Below, piece by piece: positions 24,699-34,739 of a DNA stretch of 64,000 nucleotides. The stretch's first letter is position 1; each line of letters begins with the position of its first letter. This stretch comes from Sutcliffiella horikoshii (GTDB taxonomy: Bacteria; Bacillota; Bacilli; Bacillales; Bacillaceae_I): positions 1-64,000 of the forward strand of contig NZ_RXZI01000010.1 of the NCBI RefSeq assembly GCF_021991925.1. Reading direction: 5' to 3'. The notes beneath the pieces are model-generated. The model made no database searches, was not told where the DNA came from, and saw only the letters and a list, made by a program, of their open reading frames with translations. A program made the position numbers and the translations under genes.

Positions 24699-26541
24699 TT
24701 TACAGCAGGACAAAATATTGATTGCAGATGGTGCAATGGGGACCCTCCTCTATTCATTCGGATCGGATTGTTGCTTTGAGGAGCTGAACCTATCGCATCC
24801 AAGTCAGATCTATAACATCCACAAGGCTTACCTTAATGCCGGTGCGAACCTCATCCAGACAAATACGTATGCGGCCAATTACCATAAACTAGAGCGCTAT
24901 GGATTGCAGGATCAGGTGAAAGAAATAAACAGTGCGGCGGTAAGGCTAGCCAAAAAAGCGGTGGCAGATCATCCAGATGCCCATGTGGTCGGTACGATCG
25001 GTGGCATCCGGGCCATCAAACCGGAAACCATTCCACTCGAAGAGATAAAACGCACCTTCCGGGAGCAGTTATACTGCCTGCTACTTGAAGGGGTGGATGG
25101 TATATTACTAGAAACTTTTTATGACCTGGAAGAACTGGAGACGGTGTTGCAAATTGCCAGAAAAGAAACGAACCTTCCCATCATTGCCCAGGTCTCCCTT
25201 CAGGAAGTGGGCTATCTACAAAACCGTGTGCATATAACAGACGCCCTCCACCGCTTGGAATCACTTGGGGCGGATATCGTCGGCCTCAATTGCAGGTTGG
25301 GACCTTTTCACATGATTTCGACACTGGAAGAGGTATCGATTCCAAAGCATGCCTACCTTTCCGCCTATCCGAATGCAAGCCTTCCCTCCTATGTCGATGG
25401 GAAGCTGGAGTATGAGAGTGATGCCGAATATTTTAAACAAACGGCTTTAGCTTTTCGAGATCAAGGTGTGAGATTGCTAGGAGGCTGTTGCGGGACAACG
25501 CCTGCCCATATCCAGGCTTTCTCCGAGGCACTTCGGGACGTGGCCCCTTTAAAAGAAAAGCAGGTAAAGCGAAAAGAAAGAAAGGTCATCATCCCTTCCC
25601 AAAAGAAGGACGTGCCGACACCTATTTTTGAAAAGGCAAAAAAGGAACAATCCATCATCGTGGAGCTAGATCCACCCCGTAAATTGAACACTGAAAAATT
25701 TATGAGCGGCGCACAGGCATTGAAGGATGCAGGCATTGATGCGCTAACGCTAGCGGACAATTCCCTTGCATCCCCAAGGGTCTGCAACACCGCACTCGGC
25801 TCGATCGTGAAATCGGATATCGGCTTGCGTCCACTCATCCATATCACCTGCCGTGACCGCAATCTCATCGGTTTGCAATCCCACTTGATGGGACTGCATC
25901 AGCTTGGCATCCACGATGTTCTGGCAGTGACTGGTGATCCGACGAAGGTCGGTGATTTCCCTGGGGCCTCCTCCGTTTACGATGTGACGTCGTTTGGACT
26001 GATCAATATGATCAAGCAATTCAACCAAGGCGTCTCCCTGTCTGGAAAAGAGCTTGGTGAGCGCACCAACTTTTCAGTCGGGGCCGCCTTCAATCCGAAC
26101 GTACGCGTCATAGATAAGGCCGTCGAGCGGCTGGAGAAAAAAATAGATGCAGGAGCAGACTACTTTATCAGTCAGCCCGTCTTTTCAGAGGAAAAATTAT
26201 TGGAAGTCTATCATGCTACCAAACATATTGATGCCCCCATCTATATTGGCATCATGCCATTGATCAGCAGCAGGAACGCGAATTTCCTTCATCATGAGGT
26301 GCCGGGAATCAAACTGACTCCACCAGTGCTTGAAGGGATGAATCGTCATCAGAATGACCCGCAGCAGGCAGTCCTTGAGGGGCTGAACATCGCGAAGGGG
26401 TTGCTGGATGCCGCACTGGAGCTATTCAATGGAATTTATCTGATCACACCGTTCATGCGTTATGAACTGACAGTCGAGCTTGCCAGCTATGCAAAAAAAT
26501 ACGGTCCGTTCCATTCATCCAGGAGGGTTCAAAATGTCTAA
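24682..26541 (+). CDS. yitJ: Bifunctional homocysteine S-methyltransferase / methylenetetrahydrofolate reductase
   Basis: A 619-residue fusion. Residues 1-290 are a homocysteine S-methyltransferase domain with the zinc Cys in LNCRLGP and [11 protein letters not shown]. After a Lys-rich linker (about 290-315), the rest is a methylenetetrahydrofolate reductase barrel (about 325-615) binding FAD, which makes 5-methyl-THF for MetH. B. subtilis YitJ has the same fusion and is also S-box controlled. The ATG lies inside the end of metC, with GGAGGG 8 nt ahead. Ends 8 nt inside metH. Confidence 0.92.
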   Translation: MGILDSLQQDKILIADGAMGTLLYSFGSDCCFEELNLSHPSQIYNIHKAYLNAGANLIQTNTYAANYHKLERYGLQDQVKEINSAAVRLAKKAVADHPDAHVVGTIGGIRAIKPETIPLEEIKRTFREQLYCLLLEGVDGILLETFYDLEELETVLQIARKETNLPIIAQVSLQEVGYLQNRVHITDALHRLESLGADIVGLNCRLGPFHMISTLEEVSIPKHAYLSAYPNASLPSYVDGKLEYESDAEYFKQTALAFRDQGVRLLGGCCGTTPAHIQAFSEALRDVAPLKEKQVKRKERKVIIPSQKKDVPTPIFEKAKKEQSIIVELDPPRKLNTEKFMSGAQALKDAGIDALTLADNSLASPRVCNTALGSIVKSDIGLRPLIHITCRDRNLIGLQSHLMGLHQLGIHDVLAVTGDPTKVGDFPGASSVYDVTSFGLINMIKQFNQGVSLSGKELGERTNFSVGAAFNPNVRVIDKAVERLEKKIDAGADYFISQPVFSEEKLLEVYHATKHIDAPIYIGIMPLISSRNANFLHHEVPGIKLTPPVLEGMNRHQNDPQQAVLEGLNIAKGLLDAALELFNGIYLITPFMRYELTVELASYAKKYGPFHSSRRVQNV

Positions 26542-29500
26542 ACCTATCACACTACTAGAACAACAACTGCAAAAGAAAATACTGATCATGGACGGCGCCA
26601 TGGGAACGATGCTTCAGCAGGCAAACCTTACACCTGATGATTTTGGCGGCGAAGAATATGACGGCTGTAATGAAAACCTGAATATCACCGCACCCGATGT
26701 CATCGAGCGTATCCATGTGGAGTATTTGAACGCCGGTGCCGATATTGTGGAGACGAATACTTTCGGGGGGACAGACCTTGTCCTTGATGAGTATGAGCTT
26801 GGTTTTAAGGCTTACGAGATTAATAGGCTTGGCGCGGAAATTGCCAAGCGTGCGACTGCTCAGTTCTCCACCCCAGCGTGGCCCCGCTTTGTGGCAGGCT
26901 CCATCGGTCCGACAACGAAAACACTGAGCGTTACGGGCGGAACAACCTTTGATGCACTGACAGATTCCTATGAGGAGCAGGCACGAGGATTGCTGGACGG
27001 CGGTTCGGACTGTCTTTTAGTAGAAACGAGCCAGGACTTGCTGAATGTAAAATGTGCGTTCCTCGGCATCCAGCGTGCTTTTGAAAAGACTGGTGTCACC
27101 GTCCCTGTCATCATCTCCGGCACCATCGAACCGATGGGAACCACCCTTGCAGGTCAAGCCATCGATGCCTTCTACGTTTCTGTGGAGCACATGAAGCCAC
27201 TTGCAGTCGGACTAAACTGTGCGACAGGCCCGGAATTCATGCAGGACCATATTAGAACATTGTCCAATTTGTCCAAAAGTGCGGTCAGCTGCTATCCAAA
27301 CGCAGGCCTGCCGGATGAGGAAGGTCATTACCACGAAACACCTCAGTCCCTTGCCACGAAGCTTGCGGGCTTTGCCGAGCAAGGTTGGCTGAACATCGTC
27401 GGCGGCTGTTGCGGGACGACTCCAGACCATATCCGCGCGATTGCGGATGTGATGAAGGATTACAAGCCGCGCGGCCATGCCACCGTTGCCGACCACCATA
27501 GCGTGTCAGGGATTGAATCGTTCATCTATGACGACCCTTCCCTACGCCCGATCATGGTCGGGGAGCGAACCAATGTCATCGGCTCCCGCAAATTTAAGCG
27601 ACTGATTGCCGAGAAGAAGTTTGAAGAAGCGGCAGAAGTGGCCCGTGCCCAAGTCAAAGGCGGCGCACATGTCATCGATATTTGCCTTGCCGATCCAGAC
27701 CGCGATGAGCTGGAGGATATGAAAGCTTTTGTACAAGAAGTCGTCAAGAAAGTGAAGGTCCCGCTTGTCATCGATTCCACGGATGAAGAGGTCATCGAGG
27801 CCGCTTTGAAATACTCACAAGGAAAAGCGATCATCAACTCCATCAACCTCGAGGACGGCGAGGAGCGCTTTGAAGCGATTGTACCTCTCGTCCATAAATA
27901 CGGAGCGGCACTTGTCGTCGGGACGATCGATGAAGAAGGGATGGGTGTTAGCTCGGAACGGAAACTGGAGATCGCTAGGCGATCCTACGACCTTTTGGTG
28001 AACAAGTACAAAGTTTCCCCGACGGATATTATTTTCGACCCGCTTGTCTTCCCTGTCGGTACCGGTGATGAACAATATATCGGTTCGGCGAATGCAACGG
28101 TTGAGGGGATCCGTCTGATAAAAGAACACTTCCCTGCCTGTCTGACGATTCTTGGCGTCAGCAACGTTTCTTTCGGGCTCCCACCTGTTGGGCGTGAAGT
28201 GCTCAATGCCGTTTACCTCTATCACTGCACACAGGCAGGCCTGGACTATGCGATCGTGAACACGGAAAAGCTGGAGCGCTTCGCTTCCATCCCATCCGAA
28301 GAGGTCGAGATGGCGGAGAAATTGCTGTTTGAGACTACCGATGAATCGTTAGCGGTGTTTACGGACTTTTACCGAGGCAAAAAGAAAGAGGCAAAGTCCA
28401 ATATTCCAGATATGCCGCTTGAAGAGCGACTCGCCTACTATGTGGTGGAAGGGACAAAAGAAGGGCTCCTCCCTGATTTGGAGCTTGCCTTGGCCTCCTA
28501 TCCCACCCCACTTGAAATCATCAATGGACCATTGATGAACGGGATGAAGGAAGTTGGGCGTCTCTTTAACGACAATCAACTGATCGTTGCGGAAGTTTTG
28601 CAAAGCGCTGAGGTCATGAAAGCATCGGTCGCATTTTTAGAACCGCATATGGAAGCCAGTGATACCTCCTCTTCTAAAGGGAAAGTTCTGCTCGCAACTG
28701 TAAAGGGTGATGTACATGACATTGGTAAGAATTTAGTCGACATCATTTTGAGCAACAACGGGTATGATGTGGTCGATTTAGGAATAAAAGTGACTTCCAC
28801 CGACTTAATTCAAGCTATCAAAAAAGAAAAGCCAGATATCGTCGGCTTATCCGGCCTGCTCGTGAAATCTGCACAACAGATGGTATTGACAGCGCAAGAT
28901 ATGAAGCAGTCGGATATTTCGGTTCCGATTTTAGTCGGAGGGGCCGCGTTGTCTCGCAAGTTCACGGACAACAAGATCTCTAAAGAATACGAAGGGCTTG
29001 TCCTGTATGCGAAGGATGCGATGAACGGCTTGTCGCTTGCCAACCAGCTGCGTTCCCCTGAAGAGTTGGAAGTGTTGGTGAATGAGCAGGCAGAGAAACA
29101 GAAGCGGTTGCGTGAGGCGGAGGCTGCTGCTGCGGATGCTTCTGGTGATGTGGCAGATGGTGGTGCGGTGGCGACAGCCGTTAAAGTTCGCTCCAATGTC
29201 TCCCGGGATGTGCGCGTCTTCACACCAAGTGATACGAAACGCCACCTGCTGCGGAACATTTCCGTCTCCCATGTGGAGCCATACATCAATATGCAGATGT
29301 TGATTGGTCATCACCTTGGGGTAAAAGGTAAGATTGAGAGGTTAGTAGCTGAAAAAGACGAACGCACCTTGCAAGTGAAGGGTGTGGTGGATGAGCTGTT
29401 GTCGGAAGTTAAGCGGAATAAACTCATCACTCCTGCTGCCGTGTATCAATACTTCCCGGCTCAATCAGAAGGTGATACTCTGTTCATTTATGACCCGAAA

Positions 29501-30013
29501 GACACTTCTAGAGTGATCGAACAGTTCGATTTTCCGAGACAGGCAAAAGCGCCACATCTTTGTTTATCTGATTACGTAAAGTCACGTGACAGTGGTGTCA
29601 TGGATTATGTGGGACTGTTTGCGGTAACGGCCGGCCGTGGAATCCGTGAACTGGGCGCCGCATATAAAAAGGAAGGCCGCTTTTTAGAAAGCCATGCCTT
29701 GCAGGCTTTGGCGCTTGAGACTGCTGAGGGCCTTGCCGAACTCGTCCACCAGCAGATGCGTGACCGCTGGGGCTTCCCGGATCCTGTCAGCTTTACGATG
29801 AAGGAACGATTCTCCGCCAAGTACCAAGGACAGCGTTTCTCGTTTGGTTACCCAGCGTGTCCGAACCTGGATGATCAGCAGAAGTTGTTCAAGTTAATTC
29901 AGCCAGAGGATATTGGGGTGGAGCTTACGGATGGCTGCATGATGGAGCCGGAAGCATCGGTATCTGCAATTGTGTTTGCCCATCCAGAGGCTAGATATTT
30001 TAATGTGTTGTAA
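26534..30013 (+). CDS. metH: Cobalamin-dependent methionine synthase MetH
   Basis: A 1159-residue four-module enzyme that transfers the methyl group of 5-methyl-THF through cobalamin to homocysteine. Homocysteine domain 1-330 with zinc ligands C229 and C292/C293; pterin domain about 350-620; cap and B12 domain about 640-880 with DVHDIG at 726-731, where H728 is the lower cobalt ligand; SAM-dependent reactivation domain about 930-1159 ending [21 protein letters not shown]. An Ala/Glu-rich linker (about 865-890) separates the last two. The ATG at 26534 follows AGGAGGG; an in-frame ATG 54 nt earlier has no such site. B12 is therefore needed, as no MetE lies here. Confidence 0.95.
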   Translation: MSKPITLLEQQLQKKILIMDGAMGTMLQQANLTPDDFGGEEYDGCNENLNITAPDVIERIHVEYLNAGADIVETNTFGGTDLVLDEYELGFKAYEINRLGAEIAKRATAQFSTPAWPRFVAGSIGPTTKTLSVTGGTTFDALTDSYEEQARGLLDGGSDCLLVETSQDLLNVKCAFLGIQRAFEKTGVTVPVIISGTIEPMGTTLAGQAIDAFYVSVEHMKPLAVGLNCATGPEFMQDHIRTLSNLSKSAVSCYPNAGLPDEEGHYHETPQSLATKLAGFAEQGWLNIVGGCCGTTPDHIRAIADVMKDYKPRGHATVADHHSVSGIESFIYDDPSLRPIMVGERTNVIGSRKFKRLIAEKKFEEAAEVARAQVKGGAHVIDICLADPDRDELEDMKAFVQEVVKKVKVPLVIDSTDEEVIEAALKYSQGKAIINSINLEDGEERFEAIVPLVHKYGAALVVGTIDEEGMGVSSERKLEIARRSYDLLVNKYKVSPTDIIFDPLVFPVGTGDEQYIGSANATVEGIRLIKEHFPACLTILGVSNVSFGLPPVGREVLNAVYLYHCTQAGLDYAIVNTEKLERFASIPSEEVEMAEKLLFETTDESLAVFTDFYRGKKKEAKSNIPDMPLEERLAYYVVEGTKEGLLPDLELALASYPTPLEIINGPLMNGMKEVGRLFNDNQLIVAEVLQSAEVMKASVAFLEPHMEASDTSSSKGKVLLATVKGDVHDIGKNLVDIILSNNGYDVVDLGIKVTSTDLIQAIKKEKPDIVGLSGLLVKSAQQMVLTAQDMKQSDISVPILVGGAALSRKFTDNKISKEYEGLVLYAKDAMNGLSLANQLRSPEELEVLVNEQAEKQKRLREAEAAAADASGDVADGGAVATAVKVRSNVSRDVRVFTPSDTKRHLLRNISVSHVEPYINMQMLIGHHLGVKGKIERLVAEKDERTLQVKGVVDELLSEVKRNKLITPAAVYQYFPAQSEGDTLFIYDPKDTSRVIEQFDFPRQAKAPHLCLSDYVKSRDSGVMDYVGLFAVTAGRGIRELGAAYKKEGRFLESHALQALALETAEGLAELVHQQMRDRWGFPDPVSFTMKERFSAKYQGQRFSFGYPACPNLDDQQKLFKLIQPEDIGVELTDGCMMEPEASVSAIVFAHPEARYFNVL

Positions 30014-30022
30014 TTAGGGATT

Positions 30023-30060
30023 CCCGCGTGGCCATGTTGAGTGGCAGCGCGGGTTTTTTA
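30023..30060 (+). terminator. Terminator of the met operon
   Basis: CCCGCG, inner TGGCC/GGCA pairing, CGCGGG, then TTTTTTA, 10 bp after the metH stop. Confidence 0.88.
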
Positions 30061-30061
30061 T

Positions 30062-30183
30062 TGAACGAACGTTTGATTAATTGCTGTTTGATTAGGCATA
30101 CCAACGTGTTGGGGAAATTTAAACAAACGTTTGATGGATGTTTTGTCCCTATTGTGACTCTTTTAAACGAACGTTTGATTAAA
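30062..30183. repeat. Repeated AACRAACGTTTGAT dyads
   Basis: Three close copies: GAACGAACGTTTGATTAA (centre 30070.5), AAACAAACGTTTGATGG (30128.5) and AAACGAACGTTTGATTAAA (30172.5); weaker pieces GTTTGATTAGG and CCAACGTGTTGG lie near 30086 and 30106. The core CAAACGTTTG is palindromic, as in TetR-type operators. The third copy covers the stop codon of the membrane protein gene. Confidence 0.5.
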
Positions 30184-30820
30184 GAATTCGTTTCTTTCCT
30201 TTGACTTCCAAAATAATGTTGAAATGACTATCAGACCCCGAAAAAGGCTGCTCCTTTTCTAGTTTCAGCTTTCGTTTCAAGATTACTGGATTCTGGTTCT
30301 TTTTGGGAACGGTAACTTCGAATGGACCTGCACTGTTCATAAAGTGTGACCCTATTGCATACTCTTCTTCATAAAAAGTGAGCATGAATGTCACATCCTC
30401 CTTACTATAATTTTGAAGATACAATTCGCAATGGGCTGTCATGGTTGTGTCATTCTTCTTTGCATAGGAGCAAGAACTCCTATCCCGATCATACGAAATT
30501 GCATCGAGTCCCGTAGCATAAGTATTCTGGTATGCCTCTGCTATTTTTAACGGACCAAAAACAAATAAAAGAATGGCAATAAGAACAGCGCGTACGCGGT
30601 ATTTTTTCAGAGCTAGTACCAAAAAGACCAATCCCAACAATAGAATGGATACAATGATCATTCCCAGATACACCGGTCCTTCCGCTGTCCGAGTAGGAAT
30701 CGAAAGTATGGAAGTCCGCTCCGGCCCATATGGGGTGCTCAGTTTAAAAGGAAAGGACATAATCATTGCAACGACAATAAGTGATACAGAAACATATAAG
30801 GCTGGTTTGTTTTTGAACAT
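30179..30820 (-). CDS. Hypothetical membrane protein with extracytoplasmic C-terminal domain
   Basis: Not recognised. 213 residues: three hydrophobic helices at about 7-25, 50-70 and 77-97, then a soluble domain of about 110 residues. The soluble part has two Cys (CSYAKKNDTTMTAHC, near 117-131) that could form a disulfide, and a beta-rich pattern (CELYLQNYSKEDVTFMLTFYEEEYAIG) like that of Ig-like exported domains. The ribosome site is weak. Monocistronic; array C lies upstream and dyad repeats at its end. Confidence 0.65.
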   Translation of the reverse strand: MFKNKPALYVSVSLIVVAMIMSFPFKLSTPYGPERTSILSIPTRTAEGPVYLGMIIVSILLLGLVFLVLALKKYRVRAVLIAILLFVFGPLKIAEAYQNTYATGLDAISYDRDRSSCSYAKKNDTTMTAHCELYLQNYSKEDVTFMLTFYEEEYAIGSHFMNSAGPFEVTVPKKNQNPVILKRKLKLEKEQPFSGSDSHFNIILEVKGKKRIL

Positions 30821-30982
30821 GTGGTACCTGCTTTCTTTTCATCATTGGAAACTATTTCTATAAAGCTGGCAAAATACCTTCTTGATTGAGGGCTATTTCT
30901 ATTTCATGGGGAGGTTGGGAGTTTGGAAGGGGGAGGATGAACGGTGCTTCTTGGTGCTAGGGGATGCTTGCTGTTTTTTAAA

Positions 30983-31126
30983 TGTCCGAAGATTTTGGGA
31001 AGTAGTCCGAAGTTTCTCAAAAGTTGACCGAACGGAATTTTATGGTGGCCGAACGCCCAATAAAAGTTGGCCGAACTCCTCCGTACTTTGTCCGAACCTT
31101 ACTCATTTCTTGTATTCTTGTCCGAA
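30983..31126 (+). repeat. Phased array C: TGTCCGAA-type cores
   Basis: Cores begin at 30983 (TGTCCGAA), 31004 (AGTCCGAA), 31025 (TGACCGAA), 31046 and 31068 (TGGCCGAA), 31089 and 31119 (TGTCCGAA). Steps are 21, 21, 21, 22, 21 and 30 bp. A weak CGTCCGAT follows at 31137, out of phase. The third base varies while CCGAA does not. It lies in the gap between two minus-strand genes. Confidence 0.8.
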
Positions 31127-31184
31127 GAGAGACTTGCGTCCGATCCATATTTATCCAACAAAAATAGGCTCTTTTTCATGATTC

Positions 31185-31226
31185 CTGCAAAAAGAAAGAA
31201 CCACTTCAAGTAAAGTGATCCCCTTC
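31185..31226 (-). terminator. Terminator of the LysM gene
   Basis: On the minus strand GATCACTT, TACTTG loop, AAGTGGTTC, then TTTCTTTTT. Confidence 0.65.
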
Positions 31227-31232
31227 TTACTA

Positions 31233-32273
31233 TCAGTAACCAAACCCCTCATTAGCAAACACAAGATCCACTAAAACAGGGCTCACCCCATCTTTATAAA
31301 TAATCATTAGCTCTGCCCCAGCGATGATATCATAATTTCCAGCTGTTCCATATGCCACCCGTAAGACAAGTGGTTCTTTTTCCCCTTCTATTATGAACTC
31401 CACTGAATTACGGTCGACCACTCCGGTTATGACGGCATTTGCTTTTATTAACCCATCCGTCTGGATCTTAAGCTCTTGGTCTATCAATACATAATCAGAG
31501 GAAAGGTTGTTATCCTTTTTTAATTTGTAAGCAGATAGATTGAACTTGTTGGCAATTCCCCATAATGTTTCTCCAGGTGCGACCGTGTAATATGCCTTTG
31601 AAACTGTTTTCTTTTTATTTTCTATTACTGGGGTGCCGCCTGTTGAAGTCGGGATGCTCAGCTGCTGACCAACAAAAATAATGTCTGTTGTGAGGTTATT
31701 TTCCTTTTGAATCAAGCCCACTGCGACTCCAAATTTTTTACTGATGCTAAACAATGTATCTTCAGACTTTACCTTATATACAGTTGTCGTTTGGACTTGG
31801 CTAATGGTAAGCGTTTGGCCAACTTTAATTACATCGCTCTTCAAAGCATTTAGTTGTTTGACTGCTGTGACAGTAGTCCCGTACTTCTGGGAGATTGAGA
31901 ATAAAGTATCACCTTTGGTAACCGTGTGAATGACAGTTTTCGCTTCCCTATCTTTAGAACTAGCTTCACTGACCTTCAATATTTGTCCCACTTTGATGAC
32001 ATCAGACTTTAGACCATTAAGCGACTTTAATTCTTTGACGGATAAACCGTTTTTTTGAGCTAGCGAATATAGCGTATCACCTGGTTTCACTTGATAAACT
32101 TGAGCATTTGCCAACACTCCACCACTTTTTGTATTCACCGTGATAAATGCACTAGTAGCAAGCGTTCCAGCTAGGACATAACTAACCATTTTTCTATTTC
32201 TCTTCAGTTTGCTTGCCCTTTTTTGTCTCTCAATTCTCTCTTTACGAGACTTAATATTCTGACTTTCCACCAT
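31233..32273 (-). CDS. Exported protein with four LysM domains
   Basis: A 346-residue cell-wall protein. A long basic N-region (KERIERQKRASKLKRNRK) precedes a signal helix at about 29-55. Four LysM repeats follow at about 60-101, 115-156, 164-206 and 224-265, each with a YxVxxGDTLxSI start and a VGQxLxI end; they bind peptidoglycan GlcNAc. The last 75 residues are an unassigned beta-rich domain with no catalytic motif that I recognise. Downstream of the ECF sigma/anti-sigma pair but separated from it by a terminator, so it is probably a separate unit and may or may not be a sigma target. Confidence 0.85.
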   Translation of the reverse strand: MVESQNIKSRKERIERQKRASKLKRNRKMVSYVLAGTLATSAFITVNTKSGGVLANAQVYQVKPGDTLYSLAQKNGLSVKELKSLNGLKSDVIKVGQILKVSEASSKDREAKTVIHTVTKGDTLFSISQKYGTTVTAVKQLNALKSDVIKVGQTLTISQVQTTTVYKVKSEDTLFSISKKFGVAVGLIQKENNLTTDIIFVGQQLSIPTSTGGTPVIENKKKTVSKAYYTVAPGETLWGIANKFNLSAYKLKKDNNLSSDYVLIDQELKIQTDGLIKANAVITGVVDRNSVEFIIEGEKEPLVLRVAYGTAGNYDIIAGAELMIIYKDGVSPVLVDLVFANEGFGY

Positions 32274-32440
32274 AATCCCCCTTGAAATATACCAATATAT
32301 TCTTCTGTTAGAAGTATTTTGTCGAAATCAAGAAGATATTTCGTATACATCTGCAAAATTATCAGGGTGGAAAATGAAAAGGGGAAAATAGACTTATATT
32401 TTTACTATTAGTGGATGTTAATTAAGAAGAAATACTTACG

Positions 32441-32470
32441 AAAAAAACGGCTGAAAAAGGCAGCCGTTTC
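32441..32470 (-). terminator. Terminator of the sigma/anti-sigma operon
   Basis: On the minus strand AAACGGCTG, CCTTTTT loop, CAGCCGTTTTTTT, directly after the DUF4179 gene. Confidence 0.88.
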
Positions 32471-32478
32471 AAAAATCC

Positions 32479-33768
32479 TCATCTCACATCAACTCTTAAG
32501 TCGCTAAAGAAATGCTCCACAGGAAGGTGATATATTTCTAAGTCTCTTGGATTCCCTCTCACTTTATAGGTCAAATCCATTCTATCACCGGTTATTTTAT
32601 AGGAATCTACGTTTTCGCTATAACCACCTACTCCTAAAGTTACAAACCCTACTATATATTCTTCAGGCAAGCTCCCCTTTGAAATGCTGATGGTTACTTC
32701 GTCAAGGCTTTGTACTATCTGATTGACCTTTATGGTTTGATCCATGACTTCCATCGCGGTACCCTTTTTAAGACTTTGCGATATTATTTGAGAATCCCAT
32801 TTTGTGATATATGGGATTGCTTTCGTTCCCTTAACATCCCGTAAAGGGGCAAACTGTCCCTGTACTCTTATTTCCTCTTTGTCAGGGGAATTGTAACCCC
32901 AGCCTTGACCATTTGGGGCTGAAACTTTAATGGAGCCATCCTCAGATGTACCAACTAATGCTAGCTGTGGTGAAATTTCCTCATGTATATTCCCAAAATG
33001 TTCTGGAAGGCGCATCGTGCCAATCAGTTCTAATCTGGACATCGTTTCTTTCACTTGATCCACTCTCAGCCAGACACCAGCTTGATTTTCCGCTTCATTT
33101 CCTACGGCCTTTTCCGTTAGGCCGGAAGCTTTTTCGAGTGTATACTGAAAGCTTATTTCTTCTTTCTTGTGATCCTCTTTCATGAAAATGAGCCTTAGTT
33201 CAAAGTTTTCATCCTCAATGAAATAGTTTGAGTGTTCGAAATGAAATACCCCTTGCTCTGTTTGGTTTGGATCAAAGTCCATGAATCTGGAAGTATAATA
33301 GCCTGTTGCATCCCTAGCAGTAAGATGGACGAGTACATTCCCTTCATATGGGGTTTTTGACTCCATTTGATAACCTATCATCACAACGCCTGCATCGTAA
33401 TAGGCTTCCTTCAATTGTACCTTCACATTTGAGGTTTCCTCTTCTAGGTTTAAATGGTGGACGCGACCTTCTTTTGCTATTTGTTTAATTCCTGACATGC
33501 CTCCGCTATGGTTATAGATAATCCCCTTTTGATACCCAAATCCTGAAGTGCTTTCTGTATTCCAAAAGTTTGATTGGAACAAGACTGCAACAATCCCGAT
33601 TACCAAAACGGCAACAGCATTCATTTTAAGTGTTTGTAGTCTAGAGGACTTTTTCCGTTCCCGCTTTTGCGCAATTTCCAGTGCTTTTTGCACCCTCTCA
33701 TCTAACTCATTCGTCGGGACATCTATGCCCTCAAATTCCGATCCGATTTTGCGGCTAAGCTTCTCCAT
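32479..33768 (-). CDS. DUF4179 membrane protein, probable anti-sigma factor
   Basis: A 429-residue protein: cytoplasmic N-terminus (1-45) with a short helical anti-sigma-like segment, one transmembrane helix (about 50-66, NAVAVLVIGIVAVLFQ), then a large extracytoplasmic beta-rich region containing a DUF4179 domain (about 95-220) and a DUF5643-type C-terminal part. This is the usual partner of ECF sigma factors of this kind in Bacillus. It overlaps the sigma gene by 14 nt. Expected to hold the sigma factor at the membrane until an envelope signal arrives (inference from family and gene pairing). Confidence 0.8.
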   Translation of the reverse strand: MEKLSRKIGSEFEGIDVPTNELDERVQKALEIAQKRERKKSSRLQTLKMNAVAVLVIGIVAVLFQSNFWNTESTSGFGYQKGIIYNHSGGMSGIKQIAKEGRVHHLNLEEETSNVKVQLKEAYYDAGVVMIGYQMESKTPYEGNVLVHLTARDATGYYTSRFMDFDPNQTEQGVFHFEHSNYFIEDENFELRLIFMKEDHKKEEISFQYTLEKASGLTEKAVGNEAENQAGVWLRVDQVKETMSRLELIGTMRLPEHFGNIHEEISPQLALVGTSEDGSIKVSAPNGQGWGYNSPDKEEIRVQGQFAPLRDVKGTKAIPYITKWDSQIISQSLKKGTAMEVMDQTIKVNQIVQSLDEVTISISKGSLPEEYIVGFVTLGVGGYSENVDSYKITGDRMDLTYKVRGNPRDLEIYHLPVEHFFSDLRVDVR

Positions 33769-34285
33769 ACTTTTCTCCCCCTTCTTCCAGTTCTGCTTTT
33801 ACCTGGGCCAAAGTCCTGTGTAGCTGCGATTTGATCGTTCCTTCTGGCTTTTCAAAAATTTGCGCCATTTCTTTGATGGAGTAACCGTAGGTAAACCTCA
33901 TCATCAGCAAGCTTCGTTGTTCTGGTTTGAGCCTTTCCAGCACTTGGGCAAGGTCCAGCTTATGTATGGAAAGATGCGTTTCTTTGGCGGACTGTTCGTG
34001 CTTTTCTATATCAAGGAAGGTAATCTTCTTTCTTCGTCGCAGCTCGTTGATTGCGGTGTTGATCAGAATACGTGTCATCCACGTGGAAAAATATTGGGGA
34101 TTCTCGAGTTTCGGGAATGCCTTGTACGCGTTGATGATGGCCTCCTGCACCACGTCCAAAGCATCCTGTTCATTTTTCACATAGGCATAGGCTATCTTAT
34201 ATAATTTTTCTTGCTCATCTTTTATCAAGGACTCGAATGTCGGGCCACTTGGTGGCGATTTGAACAATCTTTTTAACCTTTTCAC
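33755..34285 (-). CDS. ECF RNA polymerase sigma factor
   Basis: A 176-residue sigma factor. Region 2 is at about 20-90 (ALDVVQEAIINAYKAFPKLENPQYFSTWMTRILINTAINELRRRK) and region 4 at about 112-165 (LKPEQRSLLMMRFTYGYSIKEMAQIFEKPEGTIKSQLHRTL, a helix-turn-helix). The start is a GTG with AAAGGAGG about 11 nt ahead. An ECF-type promoter lies directly upstream, so it probably drives its own gene. It resembles the SigV/SigX/SigM group; I cannot choose among them. Confidence 0.88.
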   Translation of the reverse strand: MKRLKRLFKSPPSGPTFESLIKDEQEKLYKIAYAYVKNEQDALDVVQEAIINAYKAFPKLENPQYFSTWMTRILINTAINELRRRKKITFLDIEKHEQSAKETHLSIHKLDLAQVLERLKPEQRSLLMMRFTYGYSIKEMAQIFEKPEGTIKSQLHRTLAQVKAELEEGGEKYGEA

Positions 34286-34309
34286 TTTGCTGTGACCTCC
34301 TTTCCCTTA

Positions 34310-34339
34310 TTAGACAAGTGACTATTGAAAAACGTTCCA
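34310..34339 (-). promoter_or_regulatory. ECF-type autoregulatory promoter
   Basis: On the minus strand TGGAAC, 16 bp, TTGTCTAA. Bacillus ECF promoters read TGAAAC, about 16 bp, CGTCTAA. It lies 25 bp before the sigma start codon. Confidence 0.65.
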
Positions 34340-34435
34340 AGTAAACTAGCAAAATTTTGCTGGGGAGAAGTAAAAGTGGGGTGTGATGGGGGGCGAAGCG
34401 ACGGGTAAGTGCGAAATAACAACACAAAAAAACGG

Positions 34436-34640
34436 ATATCGGGAAAATGGAGGGTATATCAGGAAAAATTAAAATATATCATGAAATTTTGAAATTTATC
34501 ATGAAATTTCTAGATATATCATGAATTTTTGAGTTATATCATGAAATTTCAAGGGATATCACGAATTTTGAAATATATCATTGAAGTTGGTGCTATATCA
34601 CGAAATCCCCAGAGTGATATCCAAAAAATTTAAAATATAC
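34436..34640 (+). repeat. Phased array G: ATATCATGAA cores every 20 bp
   Basis: The core ATATC (usually TATATCATGAAATTT) begins at 34436, 34456, 34476, 34496 (TTATC), 34516, 34536, 34556, 34575, 34595 and 34617, with a weak TATAC near 34636. Steps are 20 six times, then 19, 20 and 22 bp, a mean of 20.1. AT-rich, unlike the CG-rich arrays. It lies between the MCP terminator and the ECF sigma promoter region. Confidence 0.8.
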
Positions 34641-34681
34641 CAGAAAACCTCTCCTCACAATGGAGTGGCCTCAATAAGCTC

Positions 34682-34720
34682 AAAAAACCCCGGCCATTCA
34701 CAAATCCACCCGGCCGGGGT
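34682..34720 (-). terminator. Terminator of the chemoreceptor gene
   Basis: On the minus strand ACCCCGGCCG, loop, GGCCGGGGTTTTTTG. Confidence 0.88.
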
Positions 34721-34739
34721 CCTCCAAAATATCCCAATC

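Noticed and set aside
27815-28225. 136-codon minus-strand frame within metH
   Set aside because: Antisense shadow of a strongly conserved enzyme domain.
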